Positions 61,211 to 64,000 of a DNA stretch of 64,000 nucleotides are shown piece after piece. The position numbers and the translations under genes were made by a program. The notes below the pieces were generated by a model that saw only the letters and a list, made by a program, of their open reading frames with translations, searched no databases and had not been told where the DNA came from. The stretch comes from Armillaria gallica (Eukaryota; Basidiomycota; Agaricomycetes; Agaricales; Physalacriaceae). Each line of letters starts with the position of its first letter. Within the stretch, counting starts at the first letter, position 1. The DNA is taken from positions 403,001 through 467,000 of the forward strand of contig JBANDB010000007.1 of NCBI GenBank assembly GCA_037576215.1. Reading direction: 5' to 3'.

Positions 61211-63993
61211 TCCTTTATCTGGGGACGAAGGCCATCGGTCGACGGTCATGGAGCGTAGCTGTGTGAGCGCCCGCGACGAGTGGAGGGCAAGAGTGACGCT
61301 AATGACGCGGTCAAGGATCATGCAGCCTCGCCCACAAGGTACATTTCATGACGGCGTGGGTAACTGAGGAAGCGAATAGCTGTCAGGAATAGACTGTTGT
61401 TACGGCATCGACATTCTCCGACCATCATTTTCAGCGAATGGGCTTATTCGCGCAGAGCCGTATGTGGAAGAGGTTTCATTATTGAGATCTAGTATCTCGT
61501 CTCGGGTGATGATTGACGCTCCCAGCCGCACATTGAGACATTGACGGTGGTACTGTTACTAGGAAAATACCAATGTTAATTTAATGCATGGTAGTATCGA
61601 AGGAATCAGATACACAACTTTCTGCTATCCTCTTTCCATAATGTCATGTTCATCGGTGCTGGGGGAGAATGTCCGAAGCCGACTTCCACGAATTTTTTTA
61701 CTGTGTCACCGGTGTCAATCCAGGCGTCAGTCGCGAATACGTCCATGCTGCCTGGCTCCATAGCTTGATGCCTTCGTAGCAGCGATTCGAATCCGGTGGT
61801 GGTTGAACGTAGGACCTATGACCCGTCACGAATGGCCGAACCATGAGATCAAGGGCACACTCTCGTAGAAGTCGAAGCACGAGGTCTGCCATAAGGCAAA
61901 CATTTCATGTTTGTTGTATTAGGGCACAGCTTGAATGCGTTTATTTTCAAGAAGGACTTTGACACTAACAATGGTTCTACACCTACCTGAATACGAGCCA
62001 TTTCTGACCAACAAGAGCGAGCACTTTCAAGAATCGGAAGGAACAACCGCTGTATAGTGACACCGATGCCGGACATACATCGCTGGTCGGAGTTCCAGAG
62101 ACATCATGGGCGCCATGGTGCCAACGGGAAGATACCCGCCCTACCGCGGAATACTGCTCGTGAGTTCGATATCAATGTCAGATCCAAATACGTACTAAGA
62201 TAGGCCACGGGAATGAACATTGGGTCGTTGGTAGCCTCACAAGAAAGAGCTCACAGCCGAATGGGCGGAAAGCGTAGCTGAGAACCAGTAGCTCCATCTG
62301 TCGAGGAACCGAGACCATAATAGTTTCTTCAAGAGACAGAGCACAAAGTTCATGTGGAACGAACAGAAAGCCCGTTCCTGATCGAATGCGCTGCTGCCGT
62401 GGTGCTTGGCGTGGGGAGCTGAATGAATTTAATTCATACTGATGCCGTGGTATACGGTGACAGTTCAAAGCTCCACTGCATCGAGTGTCTTCACTTTCTT
62501 TGCCAAAATATGCGCCGAACGTGGGACCGCGAATAGAACCGATAGCGGGAGAAGCAGAGCTTTGAACTCAGTATACTTAGACGGACTCGCCTCTAGCCGT
62601 AACTGCATGACAGATGGCGCTTGGATACTAAGACCAGTAAGAATACGGATCAGAGATAAATGAAAGAAGCTCTTACGCACACATCGGCCCTTGAAGTTCG
62701 CCGTGCGCAGCCGTTTCGAGAGGCACTTCCTGCTGGAAACAAATAAGCAGTCGAGCAGGGATACCGATAGATAACATTAATATACATAACAAAAAGCACC
62801 TCGCGTACGTGCAAAACCAGCTTTAGTAGCAATAAATTTTTTGGAAACACTTCCAGGCAGCGAGTGCAACCTTGCTCGCCACAACTAAGTTTATTGACAC
62901 TCGTGTATCTAGCGGAAAGATCAACAACGCGTCGTAGACACACGGAGGGACTTGGAAGACGAACTTGCCATAGAACCCTTCCCTAGCTCATACACCAGGG
63001 CTATCCTCAGTAACGAGAAGGAAGCGAACATATCGACAATCACAGTCGGATGTATTCTAAGAACGACTCTGTACTGTTAGTTAGAATGCAATGACAACTG
63101 AGGGACCAAATATGCACACCCTGGATGGAGTGTTTAAACCGAAGAGACGAAGTCCAGTTGACTTTATTCGCTCGTAGACTCCGTCCGGATCACTGTATCG
63201 TCGTCTGTAGCTAGCTGGGAGATGAATAGTCGAGCACTTGGAATTCACTCATGCTCGTTACTTGAATAGAATTGCGTGCTATGAATCTAACCAAAGCATC
63301 AGTAAATTGCTCTGTACAGAAAGCAGACGGGTGACGTACATGACGAGACCCGACTCAACGCTAATAGCGCTCTCTTTGTCTCTGTCTCCGCACTTCTTGC
63401 CTTGCCAGAAAGATTCGTGATCACTAGAAGTTCAAGGCTTGGCATAGTCTGCTTCGTCCGGCCTGGGTACTTGATATCGCCAACATGGCTCCGAGCTGTC
63501 AACTGACGATGTCAAAACTGGGGCTAGGGCTGGGGCAGAGGGCTGGGGAGGGCATCGAAGCTCTCTCGAAGCTATTCGGTTGAATTCAGGACGGTGACGC
63601 TCACGTGCTTTCTACGCCGGCCCGTCTTCGTGACTCGGACCGGCCATAGAGTTCGCAGGAAAGTGTTAAGCGGATATTTTCGCTAGATTCGATGGGGCCT
63701 TTTTTATTAATAGCGCGTCGTTATTCGTGGCATTGCTCCTGGATACTCATCAAAATGACATACCATCCTTAGCGGAATCACACTTGAATTTGGCAACGAG
63801 AGTAAGTAACTCTATAATTGGGGTACTGAGTCGGCGTCTGAAAAAACTGCAAAACGATAGGAAGTCATAAAGTCATTGATAGTCTATTATCTAGCAATAT
63901 TGTGTTCTCGATATGTGTACTATAGCCTTATTTTACCCCACCACGAATACTCTCAGGAGAGTCGCTCCGATTCACGAAAATCTCCCTGGTCCT
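61211..63993. other. Hydrophobin upstream flank and unassigned right end
   Basis: From 61400 to about 62090 the sequence is a strongly diverged copy of the P-relic tail and C upstream flank seen at 47690-48550 ('tgacccgtcacgaatggccgaa', 'catttcatgtttgttgtattagggc'). Beyond this, to 63800, I see no gene, only short unconserved frames. The last 150 bases resemble the H 3' flank ('ctatctagcaatattgtgttctcg'). Confidence 0.45.
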
Positions 63994-64000
63994 TTAGAGG
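63994..64000 (-). CDS. 3' end of a second hydrophobin-type gene, cut by the window edge
   Basis: Only the last codons are inside the window: minus-strand ...CTC TAA, ending at 63994. The bases just beyond the stop ('accagggagattttcgtgaatcggagcgac' on the minus strand) match those following the H stop ('accggggagaactgatcgaagcgat'), as does the 3' flank further down. It could also be a C-type gene with an intact hydrophobin tail, so the call rests on the flank. Confidence 0.5.

Noticed and set aside
61785..61805. A 'gattcgaatcc' block resembling a tRNA B-box, and 'ggttcgactcc' at 37183
   Set aside because: Neither is surrounded by complementary T-arm or acceptor stems, and no A-box lies at the right distance.
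1..64000. Mirror-image layout as an assembly artefact
   Set aside because: The arms differ by many substitutions, indels and independent lesions (B1 and B6, A4 and A6, C3 and C4), which an assembly error copying the same reads would not create. Long reads would still be useful.

Overview
The window looks like a gene-poor, duplication-rich accessory region of a filamentous basidiomycete (Agaricomycetes). The reasons are introns of about 45-60 bases with GT-AG ends, an intact class I hydrophobin gene, many basidiomycete-style F-box proteins, a HET-domain protein and an ACS-type (Dal5/Tna1-like) permease. I cannot name the species. Few genes are intact; most of the sequence is decayed copies of a handful of modules.

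Recurring modules, by the names used below. Family A: F-box protein of about 355-360 residues, two exons (A1-A6). Family B: F-box protein of about 560-580 residues with a seven-codon first exon (B1-B6). P: proline iminopeptidase-like hydrolase, one intact copy and several relics. U: a decayed gene of unknown function always placed just 5' of P. C: secreted Ala/Leu/Pro repeat proteins (C1-C4). H: class I hydrophobin. E: a 182-residue protein of unknown function, two intact copies.

Layout. 0-8.6 kb: P relic, C1 and C2 in tandem, A1 (-), E1, B1. 9.4-13.7 kb: U relic, the only intact P gene, B2. 13.9-23.1 kb: a relic of the DOT5 promoter, U and P relics, C3, A2 (-), a minisatellite, B3. 23.5-28.3 kb: A3 (-), U and P relics, B4 (the only intact family B gene). 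28.8-42 kb is a mostly single-copy core: a small unknown gene, a nuclear peroxiredoxin (DOT5-like), a third type of F-box gene, a small unknown gene, a 471-bp MITE, an A fragment (A5) and a HET-domain gene. 42.5-60.1 kb repeats the left half in reverse order and orientation: B5 (-), P and U relics (-), A4 (+), C4 (-), P and U relics (-), an ACS-family permease with a frameshift, then B6 (-), E2 (-), A6 (+). 60.6-61.1 kb carries the hydrophobin, and a second hydrophobin begins at the right edge. The region is therefore a large quasi-palindrome.

How it fits together. The F-box proteins would be substrate receptors of SCF ubiquitin ligases. The HET protein belongs to the fungal non-self recognition class, and the hydrophobin and C proteins are predicted surface proteins. 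The most interesting observation is that the C genes share the promoter, signal peptide, last-intron position and last-exon relic of the hydrophobin, while the cysteine-rich core has been replaced by an Ala/Leu/Pro repeat read in a different frame. A second is a roughly 600-bp block between E and B that is much more alike between the two inverted arms than the neighbouring coding sequence.
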